Below, piece by piece: positions 12,001 through 23,035 of a DNA stretch of 64,000 nucleotides. A program made the translations under genes and the position numbers. Below the pieces are notes generated by a model. It was not told where the DNA came from. It did no database searches and saw only the letters and a list, made by a program, of their open reading frames with translations. The DNA is from Pestalotiopsis fici W106-1 (Eukaryota; Ascomycota; Sordariomycetes; Amphisphaeriales; Sporocadaceae): contig NW_006917092.1 of the NCBI RefSeq assembly GCF_000516985.1, positions 1,814,619 through 1,878,618 of the forward strand, written 5' to 3'. Every line of letters starts with the position of its first letter. Positions within the stretch are counted from its first letter, which is position 1.

Positions 12001-12942
12001 TTCGAAGTGCTTTTCAAGCATTGCGAGCCAGTCCCTCAAATCCTGCTGGATGTAAAGAATATCCTGAAACGGGCGCAAGTATACAGTGGGTATCTGGGGG
12101 ATGTTCACCATGGGTACCCTTGGAGGTCCCTTCATGTGAGCAATCTCGTGGAAGATGGCAACCAGTGACCTGGAGTGTATCCGGATTCTTTCGGGTAGTG
12201 GTTCCTGCTCGAATAAGTTGCCACTTTCAAAGGTTGGTGAGATCCTTTCGACTTGAGCCCGATCTTTTATGGCACTCTCAATGCTTCTCATGGCGGTTGG
12301 AAACTGTAGAATCAATCTAGAGTCTGGTTCTCCAGAGATCACATGAACTGGAGTTAAGCAGTTTTCCTCGATGGGAATTGGTGAGTCGTATGCGCCTCGG
12401 AGGAGATAATCATCCCATTCCATTTGTATCAGCTTGAGACGCTTGCCCTCTTTGAATGCATCGAGGCAGATCTTCTCTATGCGGTCATCCACCGTCGTGT
12501 CGTCGGGCTTTTGGAGGGCTTCCATTCGTTCTTTGTTAATTCTTTCCCTCTCAACTATCGCCTTGTGTGTATGACGAAGTTTCCGCATGAAAAACAGCAC
12601 GTCCGTATAGAACTCTAGTTCTTCACGGCGACGAACAATAGGATCAAAAGCAGGATTGCTCCATGCCGAAATTGTAGGATCTTCAGTACTGAACTCCATA
12701 GCCTCGGCCGTCGATTTATGAAGGTTGTATAATTTATCCACAGATCCCATCTTCGATTCCATTTCGCGGAGCCTTTTATGAAGCTCGTGTATTTGCGTGC
12801 CTGCAGTGGTTGAATCGTTTTCCCCTTCATCTGGCGCTGTCAGAGGCGCTTCCTGCGTCGTCTGAGTATCAGATCCTCCGCCATGATCACCGTCTGATGC
12901 CAACGGATCGCTGGGCATGGCTGTGCTCGTTTCAACGGGCAT
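9020..12942 (-). CDS. Large AAA+ ATPase with N-terminal DUF7025-like region
   Basis: Six exons, read on the minus strand: 12942-10950, 10853-10665, 10590-10531, 10474-10427, 10363-10208 and 10140-9020. They give 1188 residues. The N-terminal ~660 residues carry a region around FHDLWHLFKPGDEVI and YIDFDGKYFGPVS, which I recognise as the fungal DUF7025-type domain. Within that region is an Asp/Ser-rich acidic run (plus-strand 11560-11630). The AAA+ core follows: Walker A GAPGVGKTT at about 736-744, Walker B CILLLDEAD with Asp794-Glu795, sensor-1 FLTTNR near Asn833, and an SSRIH arginine finger region. The C-terminal ~230 residues are low-complexity, rich in Gln, Ser, Gly, Pro and Tyr. The ATPase motifs are intact, so it should hydrolyse ATP. 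Its substrate is unknown. It is divergent with the STAND-like gene at 13635. Confidence 0.92.
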
Positions 12943-13634
12943 AAGACAGGGATAAATAATCGATGATCGCTTTGGTGTCTTGATTTGCTTGGGAAACCAT
13001 GAATTGCCTAGATATCAAGACTGCCTATGCTGTGATTCTGGCGGTTGTCTTGGTTGCTAAAAGAATTGAAGAGAATAAGAGACTGTCACGAGAAGTGACG
13101 TGGTGGCTCGAGCAGTTCATCAACTCACTGAAGGGGAGAATCGGAATAGTTTGTCCAAAGACCAAAACTATGCAAGAACTTGGAAGTCTGTTGCTGCTAC
13201 GAGGGGAGAAGGTGCTGACTACATTTGTGATTTTTCACCTATTTGAAGTCCATCTAGGGCTACTCCGCACAGGCAGGTTACATTTCATGACGGCACGGGT
13301 GATTGTCCTATGATACACTGATAGTGATTGGCGCTTATGCAACTGTCATCCTTGGGTTGCAATCAAATGACAAGGCAGGTTCAGCTTGCAAGCATTTCAT
13401 CCTGACCTCGCCAGGTCGCTCTGCATATGTATGTAAGCGCTGACCCCGCCGCAGCCTGATGAGCCTGGTGCAACCTTCACAAAAAGAAATTTGATTCGGA
13501 AAAGTGAGTAAAGTAACAGGAGAAGCAGAAGGAGTTCAATTTCTTGTCGTGGATGAGAGACCCATCTTGACATCAATCCAATGCCATTGGAAAGCATCAT
13601 ACGCAGCGGTACCCAAGTAATAATTGGCTTAACG
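12943..13634. other. Shared promoter region of a divergent gene pair
   Basis: This interval of about 690 bases separates the start codons of the AAA+ ATPase (minus) and the STAND-like gene (plus). A 104-codon plus frame at 12999-13313 is present, but it has no recognisable domain and lies where 5' regulatory sequence is expected. Confidence 0.5.
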
Positions 13635-16065
13635 ATGAGCGACAGAGTCGATGAGGAGGCTTCGCCACCCCCTGGACCTTCCATCACGCTGCACTCACCT
13701 GCTATAGACTTCATTGAGAACGAACTGCCAGACTACCATCCGGCTTTTGATGCTCGCCATGTTCGCTTCGATCTGTCGCGAGATCAATTTGTGCCTCGTA
13801 CACCATATCTTAATGGTACACTGGTCCGTGAAAGTATTCCGTCATCCATGCTTTCAGTCCCAAGCATGCCTCCGCCATCCCAACAATTGACTCGACCTGC
13901 ACCGGGCCAAATCAATGAAATGGGCTTCTGGGTCGAGTTATTTCCAAAGGTAGTGCAGATGCTTCAGGAAGACCCTATTCCCAGCAATTTGGACGACTCA
14001 AAATGGGGGATCCGTGGTCTATCAACGTGGGCCGATGTTCAAGCCAGGCTGGATATGGCTCGACGGGAGTACAATTTCCAGCATGGATCCCAATCTGCTG
14101 GGAGTTTTCGAAGGGCGGTGCGAAATGGGCTGGACAAACATGCAGTCGCGGTTAAGCAGGCAGCCAGATTCGTGCCTGATGTCGATTTGGCCAAGCCAAT
14201 TGTCGGCGCTATACATGTGGTTATTGATGTGAGTACGAGTCGCCAGGGAAACCCATCGGTAAAGACAGACCGAGTGATCATCAAGTCTAATGAATAACCA
14301 AGGCCTACCGACAAGCATCAGAAGTCAAGAAAGAAGTAACAAAAAGCTTCGATGACCTACCGCAAGTCTTTGAGAATATAGAGTTTTACCTTCGCACATA
14401 TCAGAACGACGAGAGCATAAAAAGAGCATCATGCCATCTCTTGCGCTCCATTTTCAGGTCCATCGAGTATGCTATCGCATTCTTTACCAGTCATCAAGGT
14501 GGGTGATGAATTTTTGTGTTGTCCATCCCAATGTTATGATAGGAATCGTGGTCGTATTCAAGCAGCTTCCTTATATGAACATCGCAGCTGACCTAGATCG
14601 CGATTCGTAATAGCAAAAAGAGCTGGTGGCGCGATCTTGTCTGGATCAGATTATCAGAGAAACCTGCGTGATTGCTTGAATGAAATCACAGCCCACTGTA
14701 ACTCACTACAAAACCAAGCTGGAATGTCACTGGCTCATCGAGTCACCAGTGGTAAGTTCAAATTTGTACCACATCCTCTGCATTCCTGCATTTCTTTGTT
14801 TCTTCTCCCATAATCTTTTATATACATTTTTCAAATTCTTCTCTCATATTTCTTCTCTCATATTTCTTCTCTCATATTTCTTTTACTGTTTCTTTTTTGT
14901 TTCTTTCTTATTTCTTTTCATTTTTTCTTCTTTTTTTATTTTTAGTTATTTTGCATCTGCTCACGCTCTCGTTAGATAATCAGCAGATGATGCGTCAGAA
15001 CGATGCCATCATCCATGGTAATGAAGTCGTGCAAAACGTTCTCGGTCACATTTACCAACAACAAGGACAAATCAACAACTTTGGAGTACAATTTTGCGCA
15101 TACGTTTTGAATCAGGTGCTGCCAATACTACAGGATTGCCAGAGTAAGACCTCATATGTACGATGTCAACCTTGGATACACTGTGAACTGACTAATCTAA
15201 AGCTGCTCGACGCGCCCCTAGCCCCATCACCAGAAGCCCGTCTCCTATGCCACAGTCCATCGAGTTTCAACCCCAGTGGCTTCCACAGGATATCTGGTAT
15301 CGCCTTCATATGCCATCCATAGATGACGATGACTTGAGACATGTTCTGACCCAGACCGAGCTCATAATACACGAAGACCGGGGCAGGATACAGCAACTTC
15401 TCGAGAACCAGATATTTCGTGAGTGGATGGCACGCAGCAACTCTACAAGACTGCTTGTGCACGGCGACTTTCGCACACCACAAGATATCTCACCTTTGTC
15501 GGTGATCTGCACGATATTGTCTTATGCATTTAGGAATGCCGGCAGTAACATGATAGGATTGGTATTCTTCTGTGGGCAACATCAGGCATGGGACGAATTT
15601 CAAGGAGCATCGGCCATGATGCGCTCCCTCATTGCCCAGCTCATGACACAATTCAGTTTTGACCCCATGCCGCCAACCCAACAGTTTTCCCTCCAAGACC
15701 TTGATGGAGATGACATTCACGTATTATGCGACTTATTCACCATACTGGTGCAGCAGCTTCCACCGAATCGGCGCATCTTCTGTCTGATTGATGGCATCAA
15801 CCTCTACGAGAAGGAAAGATATCTTGAGGAGATGAGTATTGCTATAATGAACCTGGTCAATATGGTGGATCAATCATCTCAAAGGCTTATGCCTACTTTC
15901 AAGCTGCTCCTCACCAGTCCGCAGCCGACTTCGGAAGTTCGAAGGGCCTTTGATTCCGAATTTGGACCTCTCCTAGACACGAGAAGCTGGCCCATGGCTG
16001 GCGGAAATATCAGCATGGCACGCATGCAAGATCAATTAGGATTGAATATGGATTGGAGATCTTAG
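13635..16065 (+). CDS. STAND-like protein with DUF7708-like N-terminal domain, no P-loop
   Basis: Five exons: 13635-14228, 14303-14498, 14614-14751, 14976-15143 and 15203-16065. They encode 652 residues. I chose the ATG at 13635 (AACGATG context) over an in-frame one at 13581 in poor context. Residues ~96-265 (GFWVELFPKVVQML... to SIEYAIAFFTSHQ) resemble the DUF7708 domain found at the front of fungal NLR-like proteins. A helical linker follows, then a nucleotide-binding-like region beginning RLLVHGDFRTPQDISPLSVI near residue 448. A hydrophobic Walker-B-like strand RRIFCLIDGIN comes later. The position of the P-loop holds HGDFRTPQD, with no GxxxxGK[ST]. No ankyrin, WD or TPR repeats follow. 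The role is presumably in recognition or programmed cell death, by family analogy only. Confidence 0.82.
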
Positions 16066-16432
16066 ATAAGCATTGACCATTTAGTATAAGATAGATACCT
16101 GTTTTCGTCACTACGAGCGTTCCTGGCCTTATCTCATTAGTGTTAGTGAGACACTACATTAGGTTTTGTGGCTTGCGCAAAAGATCGCGCCTGAGCTGAG
16201 TGAATCTTCCCCTTTTATGGCTTGGAATACGTCATTTGCGGTAACTTAATCTTCATGGTTGCATTTCGAGCGCGAAACAAAAACAAACCACAACATTGTT
16301 GCTCCTCGACAATCAACCCACTACGACTTGACTTTCACACCACCACGACGTTGCTCTGCGACTATATGCAACCAACACCAACCAGCTTACAAAGTTCCTA
16401 AACCGCTTCCAGTCTATACAAAAAAAAAAGCA
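16066..16432. other. Short intergenic promoter
   Basis: It carries CA-rich sequence just before the next start codon, and an A run at 16420-16428. The reading frame of the next gene is open back to 16259, but the context favours starting at 16433. Confidence 0.5.
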
Positions 16433-17020
16433 ATGCCAGTAGACGAAAACAAGAACCTCTACCACGAGGCCCCCAAACCCACCGACCCGGCCCACGCCTC
16501 GTCGGCCAACACCAACCACACGACCAAATCCGGCACCAAGCCCACGTCGGCCGTCGAAGCCATCACGGACCCCGACTTTTTCCCCACGCTAGAAAAAGCG
16601 CCCTTGGCACAGAAAGTAAAGTCGACCCTCTTTCTCGCCGTCCTCGTCTATGGCGCCGTGGCCGCGCTGTGGTTATTTGGCTTTACGCTCTTCCAACAAG
16701 AACAACCCCCCAACCCACAAGAAGCTGCTGGCGGCGCCGGCCCCATGATTGTAGAGATTCCCCTAGCTCTACCCGACGATGCTGTAAACGAGACTGCATT
16801 GACCGACTCGCTGGCCGCTGCTGCTCGCGAAGTGGGTCTCATGACCGCAGGCTTTGGCACGGTGATTTTGGCCATGTTGTATTCTACTGGCACCACGAAT
16901 GTGGATTTTTGGAGCTTGGTCATGGAGTATGGGTGGTGGACCCTGCCAGTGATGGGTGCAGCTGGTTTGCTGTTTGTCATAATGCAAGAAGACTCTGAAG
17001 ATATCAAATATGTGAGTTGA
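16433..17020 (+). CDS. Small multi-pass membrane protein, unknown
   Basis: 195 residues from the ATG at 16433. The first ~65 residues are polar. Three hydrophobic segments follow: about 67-87 (TLFLAVLVYGAVAALWLFGF), 125-145 (VGLMTAGFGTVILAMLYST) and 155-175 (WWTLPVMGAAGLLFVIM). A short acidic tail EDSEDIKY ends the protein. No family is recognised. The last codons overlap a perfect GTGAGT donor at 17012. Splicing to a CAG at 17051-17053 would remove a 42-base intron and change the end to ...KYARDV (stop at 17066-17068, 197 residues). Either end is possible. Confidence 0.7.
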   Translation: MPVDENKNLYHEAPKPTDPAHASSANTNHTTKSGTKPTSAVEAITDPDFFPTLEKAPLAQKVKSTLFLAVLVYGAVAALWLFGFTLFQQEQPPNPQEAAGGAGPMIVEIPLALPDDAVNETALTDSLAAAAREVGLMTAGFGTVILAMLYSTGTTNVDFWSLVMEYGWWTLPVMGAAGLLFVIMQEDSEDIKYVS

Positions 17021-17372
17021 ACAGGGGTGGCACTAAGAGTGAAGAATTGGCAGGCTAGGGATGTATAACTACATGTATGACGATAACAAGCGCCAACTAC
17101 CGTGTATGTTGCCTTGATGGCTAGTCGCGTTTATACTTGCAACACTCAAAAAAGTCATCTGATCACGTGAAATAAATATGAATGCACTTGTGGATTTGTT
17201 TAGATTTACCAGTCTAGCACTGAATTATATAGCCAAGTGGGTTATCCTATTTTTGAATCATACATCTCTAGAGATAATGCTTGTGATCATACCACGTAGA
17301 AATACAGGGAAGTGGTACTTCGGGTATCATTGAGGGGGGTACAAATTGCACCAAGGAAACATTATACGCCGT
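17021..17372. other. Convergent intergenic stretch
   Basis: This is 3' flanking sequence of two converging genes (membrane protein and peptide transporter). It is AT-rich with no coding signal. The alternative last exon 17054-17068 of the upstream gene falls here. Confidence 0.5.
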
Positions 17373-19498
17373 CTACTGCTTCTGCGAGATGATGCCTGCT
17401 TCGTTGTCGGCAATGGGAGCAGGGCGGAGGGTCGACTCGTTAAGGTCGTTCTCCACAAAGTGGGGGCGAGCTCCTGTGCTGTCGTTGACGACGTTGGTGG
17501 ACAGGACATACTCCTCCTTGTCAATGTGACGGAAGTAGAAGTACTATTGTTGGCTTTGTTAGAGATATGCTGCCAATTGTGAAAGGAAAATAGACTTACG
17601 AAGAACACGGTGACAAATGCACCGAGAACGGTGGGAGCAGCGAAATCCCAGATCAGGTGAGGATCGGTAATGGCGTTTGAGGCGGCCAGGTTGACAATGT
17701 ACGCGATACCAGTGTTGAAGAGGTTGATGGCGGAAACCAAACCTCTCATGTTGACTGGGGCACGAGAATAGGCGATACCGTAAGCAGGAACGTTGATGAA
17801 CAATTCCGAGAAACCACCCAGAGAAAACGGTATGGCCTGCCACCAGAGGGAGATGGGGGAGACGAGACCTTCGTCAACGCAGGCTGGGTCCGAAGAACCG
17901 TAGTAACCGCAAGGGCTGGTCTGGTACGCTTTCCACTGAATGAGGGTGTATCCGAGACCACCCAATGTGGAAATGGCGAAACCAGTGGTAATACGAGCGA
18001 CCGGGCCGTAGTGAATATTAGCTTTGCGCAGAGCCGGGTACAGTCCAAAGTTGAGGATCGGGTTGAGCAGAATGATACTCAAAGAGTTGAAGTTGCTAAT
18101 GACGTCGTTGGGCACACCGTTACCAGTCAGCATGGTGCCTTGGTAGTTGGCCGCGTTACCGATACCATTGTCGTTCCAGAATTGAACAGGGAAGAACATG
18201 AACATTCCCGTGGCCTGGAGAGTGCGCTTGACATCCTCGACAAATTGGTCGTTCCAGCGAGTCTCAACTTCGAAGCCGTGCTCGAGTTGGTAGGTGGGCT
18301 TGGCACGGTCATACCAGCCTGGCTTGCCGATGCGCCAGATGCCACCGTTCTTCATGCAGGTCTTGACAACACGGAAGACATTGGGGAGATCAGAGCCTCC
18401 AGGCGGGTGCATGACCAGCTTGGGCTTGAGCCAGATCAGCAGGAAGGGAAGAGGCAGGTACAGGATAAGTGGAAGCAAGAAAGCTAGCCACCAACCAACG
18501 AGACGTGCGCAGTAAGATGTGGCTGTCGACATAAAGGCACCAATGTTGATCAAGAGGTAGAACCACAGCATGACTCTTTCAGTCGAGTGCTCGGGATCCT
18601 CAATGACACGCTCACCGCTGGGCAGTGTCTTGACAATCGGGACGTGCGAAGACATCTGATCGAGTAGTAGCGGTGTCACATTTGGCTTGAACATGGCAGC
18701 TCCAATGGCCAAAATGTATACACCAATGAAGAAGGGGATCTTGGCATTGCCGTTGGCCAGAAGATCTCTGGCGCCACCAACAACGATGAGAACGTGACCA
18801 ATACCGCAAAGCAAGATACCCCAGAAGATCATGTTGTAGCGACCAAAACGGGTGTCGGCAAGATATCCGATATACAGAGGCAAGACATAGGCGATCATGT
18901 TGAAAGACTGAGACGTAGCGTTGGCGACCTTCTCGCCGAGACCGAGACCACCCTGAGTGGCCTGACTTCCGGCCGGCGGGGAACCAAGACCGTTTCCACC
19001 CTCGGGCAGAGCACGGTTGATGTAGTTGGTCCAGATGATGACACAACCTATAGAGTTCGAGGTCAGCATTTATACTGTTCCGGTCGTGCCATAGTGGGTT
19101 TCCGGATAAATACTCACCATAGTACGAAGCACGCTCGCAGAATTCAACGGCGCAAAGACAGTAGGCGAGCCAAGGAACGTTTCCGGGGACACGGCGCAAA
19201 GTGGCCAGCTCCTCGTCGGTGGGCTTGCCCGGGTAGTCCGTGTGCAGGACATTGGTATCCTGGAGTGCAGCATGCTTGTCGCCCTCTGGAGTCAGTCTGC
19301 CGCCCTTTTCATTAGAAGACCCGGTGGCCGTGGTCGGCCGTTCAACGACGTCGGTGGACGCTTTAGGACAATATCATGTTAGCAATTGCGGCGCCATGGT
19401 GTATATAGTAGTGAATTGCATGTTTGGCTATTATGAGGGGCATGTATTTGCTGAAATTGTATTGGGCAGTGGAACGCAAGCCAGGAGGACATACTCAT
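17373..19498 (-). CDS. ptr2: Proton-coupled oligopeptide transporter (POT/PTR2 family)
   Basis: Exons on the minus strand: 19498-19495 (just ATGA), 19360-19118, 19047-17600 and 17543-17373. They give 621 residues with consistent phases. The product has about 12 membrane segments. It carries the POT signatures: the first-helix ERASYYG, and FYLLINIGAF in the middle, which matches the family's FYxxINxGS pattern. It should import di- and tripeptides with protons at the plasma membrane. Before the second exon the frame meets a stop at 19374-19372 with no ATG in between. A start must therefore lie in an upstream exon. The ATGA exon is followed by GTATGT, and the intron ends with a GCTAAC branch site and AAAG. 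The last two exons add YFYFRHIDKEEYV and a polar tail ending SQKQ. Confidence 0.9.
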
Positions 19499-22400
19499 CG
19501 TGTAGAACCTATCACTTGGCTACTCGTCTCGGGTAGTCGTCGTGTATCTAGGTAGCGAGCGACGCAAAAGATCCTCGTCGGCACAGAGACAGACGGGAGA
19601 AGGACTGTAGGGAAGAAAGGGAAGAGAAGACTAGGAGCGAGGGCAGACGGGCGAGGGGCTCTTCATGCTTCTAATAAGAAAAAAAAGAAAGAATGCCAGT
19701 AACGGCGCAAGATACAGTAGGATGCGGGCGAGGCGCGAAAAGTGTCGATCGAATAGGGTCTGGAGCTCGAGGGGTGTCGCGGCTTGCTCGCAGGGTGCCG
19801 GGTTAATTCGATGCAGCGACCTTTTGGGTCCATCCAGACATACGGGCTACCTACCTACTACTTGCTGCTACCACTACATAGTACATACCTACAATACCTC
19901 ACACACACGGAAGATGCAGTACGGTAGGTACAAACTGTATTGGGGGATCTGAAGGGGGAGGGTCTAGTTACTGCCCGAAGTAGATACGGGCACCGCACAA
20001 GGCACCGCATTTGCCCGATTGTAGCCACCAGCCAAGACCGGTCGAGATGGCTGCAACGAGGTACTACCTCTTCCCAATACGCAGCCAGTTGGTCGGTAGG
20101 ATTTGATATTGATTAGAAAGAGAGAGGGAGAAAAAAGAGACTAAAAAAGACCTCGTCGGACTCCACCGTTCAAGAGGTCTCGGTTGACGGCTTCAAGGCC
20201 CAAATAGGAAGGTGTCTCCTCGTTGCAGTTGATAGGAAGCCCGTGGGGAGCTCGGGGAGGTCTAGGGGTGGCCCAGCTATTCCTAGCAACCAAGTCGGCA
20301 ACCACACAAACACGCATCCGGACAGCAAAGCTAAGCAAGCTCCCCATGCTTGGGATGGCTCCCAGGACGCAGCTAGGCAAGGGCAGACTGATCAACATCC
20401 GGGGGGCCAGATATTTCCACGGCACAATCTAGGCAGAATCAGGAAGTCTGGCACGGTATCCTGTGGGTCTCATTTATCGTCCCACTGGTGCCAAGTCCTC
20501 GGCGGACGCAGTGACAAAGGCAAAAAGGTCTTGGACTGCGCAGGGTCGCCTTCTTGTCTTTGCCCAAATGTCGTGATATAGCGGTTGGAACAAGCATCAC
20601 AAGACTGCACACAAGCAGGCAGCTGGGCGGATTCAAGCTTCGCCAAGTGAGCGAGTGAGCGGGAGAAGCATCTTGGGAACTTTCCTTTAGCCTTACTACC
20701 TACCTTAGCGTAAGCCTGCCAAGCCATTCTATACTCCGTCCATGCAAAATACAAGGATTCAATTCCTCCGGTCATTGGCAGCTAGGTAGGGTAGGTAGGT
20801 AGGTATCAGGTAGGCAGACTGGTAGGTGAAGGAGCAAACAAGGACGACCGACCGACTGACTGCTCAAAAAGACATACACTATCATCCAACATCCACCTTG
20901 CATTTGTAGACGAAATTTGTAGCTTACTACGTACCAAAACAAAAAAGCTGGGAACCCGCTCCGTTGCCTTGAGCCTTTTTGTTTTCAGCTGGGGGGGAAC
21001 TCGAGATTGGATCTCATTTAATTAGCCGTGCACGACTGGAGGTCTCCGAACTGGAGTCGGTGGTCGCTGGTAGCGGCAGATGCTAAAAAAACCCAACGGT
21101 CGTTCGTTTCGGTGCCCCTAGGCCCCGCAGATAAGAACCGTTCGCGGGATCATAAGGTAATAAGCACTGTAAACCGAAAAAGAATTTCTCTCATCATCCT
21201 TTTTACCTGGCGGCAACGAACCAACCACCAGTTCTCAGGGTCTTCTTGTCAAACCCCTGTCCGCACCAATCTGACGACGAGCTGACGACTTATCATTCAA
21301 TTGCTCAATAATCAATGCTAATTGGCTCGTTTGAGACACACCTCGGTTTCGAACACTTTCGGCTGTATTATTCTACAGCCAGTACAGCAGCCTACACACA
21401 CACTATTGCTCAAGGTCAAAGTTCGCCTCTCTTCGCCTCACCCGATCGATCAATGTTGCCCCTCCCCCCGTCCTATACCATCCCATTCTCATGTCGTAGC
21501 ACAAGAAGTAATAATCGACCGGGGTCGTATGGTTCAAAAGGTCCATACGGGCTCTATCCTGCCAAATACAACGCCACTGCCTACTTCCATACAAGCATAC
21601 TCTTTTCCCCCAATGCCCAATGGTTTTCCAGTTTCACCCTAGTCAGACTCCATAACTCTCCATCGCACCAATATCGTGCCATGTATTTCCGTGCCCACCC
21701 CATATTGCGTGCTACCCCCCGGGCTGCAAGTCCAGTTGCCTTTCGCCCCAAGTATTCCCAGTGCCAAGGAACGGGATCGTAGCTAATGCGCTTGTCTCGT
21801 CCGAAATGGACCTGGAGCGTCGCGAGATGGAGGTGTCATGTGTGTTATGGTCTACTGTATATGTGTGACATGGTGACATGTGTGTGTGTGCCTTTTGCCG
21901 CCGCCCTGCATGGAAGCTCTCGAGAACATTCGCGGAAGCTGGCCCCGTTTCGTTTGTTCTTGGTTGATTGACCTCTTTCTTTTGTCTTGACACTGACAGC
22001 CCGCCGCAGCTTTCCTGCATTTTGTTTGTTCGCCAAGATCAGCCCCTCTGCGGGATACGCCTTGTTTGGCCTTGTCGGCATCGGCGTATACGCCCAGATC
22101 GGTTCATCAAGGCAGATCATGGCCTGACTGGCAAAATTTCATCAACACACCCAGGAACCTGCCTGCCCTACAAAGATTAGATGTTCCAGTCGATGATGAG
22201 ACAAAAACTACAGCTTGGGCTTGGCGTCCCGATGGTCCTACTGTTTTCGAGGCTCTGGCGCAGTCTTTTTTTGCAGGCGGACCTCGGTAAGGGATCTCCC
22301 GCCAAATTGGGTATCGAGACTATTTTATTTGCTAAAATCCTTCTGTGAGATAGAGGCACAGTTAAGATTCGGGAAGGACGGTGCAATAGAAATCCCACAG

Positions 22401-23035
22401 CGCTGAGCTGACACGGTAGGTCGATGGGAGGACAAGAGTTTGTCATGTCAGCCTGCCACCCGGACTTTCTGCGAATGAAGTTTTGCGATTTTGTGCTTAC
22501 TGAACATCGTGAACTTGCGCTAGTCGTAGATATGCAGGTGACTAAACAAGGGCCAGGGCGACGAAAAGCAGTCCGCCCCTGCATCCTTTGCTGCTTGGGG
22601 CTCGGAAGAGTAACCGAAAGGACTCACAGTACGTATACTAGTACGTGTACGACTAGTAGTAGGTGATCATGGCCAGGATGCGGGAATTCTGCATGCTGTT
22701 AATCGCGGCACGCGGGTACGAAATTCTGAGCACAGTTGAGACGTGCCATGTGTGCCTTTGTGTGCCTATGTGGGACCACACTCAATAGTCTGGAACCAAA
22801 GTATCATGGAAAAGAGTTTTCTCTTCTTCCCGCTTGGCGAGAGAGCAAGGAACATGAGTGCTTGAGTCCAATGATTGCTCTCGTGTTCGCCCTATCAGCA
22901 GCCAATCGTTGGTTCAGGACAACGTTACAGCTCACAATCAACCCCTCTGCTTACATATGAATGAGTACGTATAATCAATTTCCTCGACTCTGACTATCAA
23001 CTCGTATCAAGTCGCTTGTTCTTGTCCAAGTGCTG
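19499..23035. other. 3.5 kb gene-poor stretch
   Basis: No frame here shows a recognisable domain. The longest are 155 codons (21315-21782 plus) and 135 codons (22177-22584 minus), and they look accidental. The stretch has many CCTA/TAGG runs (19848-19900, 20783-20824) and pyrimidine-rich tracts. It lies upstream of the peptide transporter, so it could hold an extended promoter, a long 5' leader or a non-coding RNA. Confidence 0.5.
20783..20824. repeat. GGTA-type short tandem repeat
   Basis: An imperfect tetranucleotide array of (TAGG)n, about 40 bases, in the gene-poor stretch upstream of the peptide transporter. Confidence 0.8.

Noticed and set aside
12999..13313. 104-codon plus frame between the AAA+ and STAND-like genes
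   Set aside because: It shows no domain and sits in the divergent promoter; composition is not clearly coding.
21315..21782. 155-codon plus frame upstream of the peptide transporter
   Set aside because: Overlapped by equally long frames in other phases, with no domain or start context.
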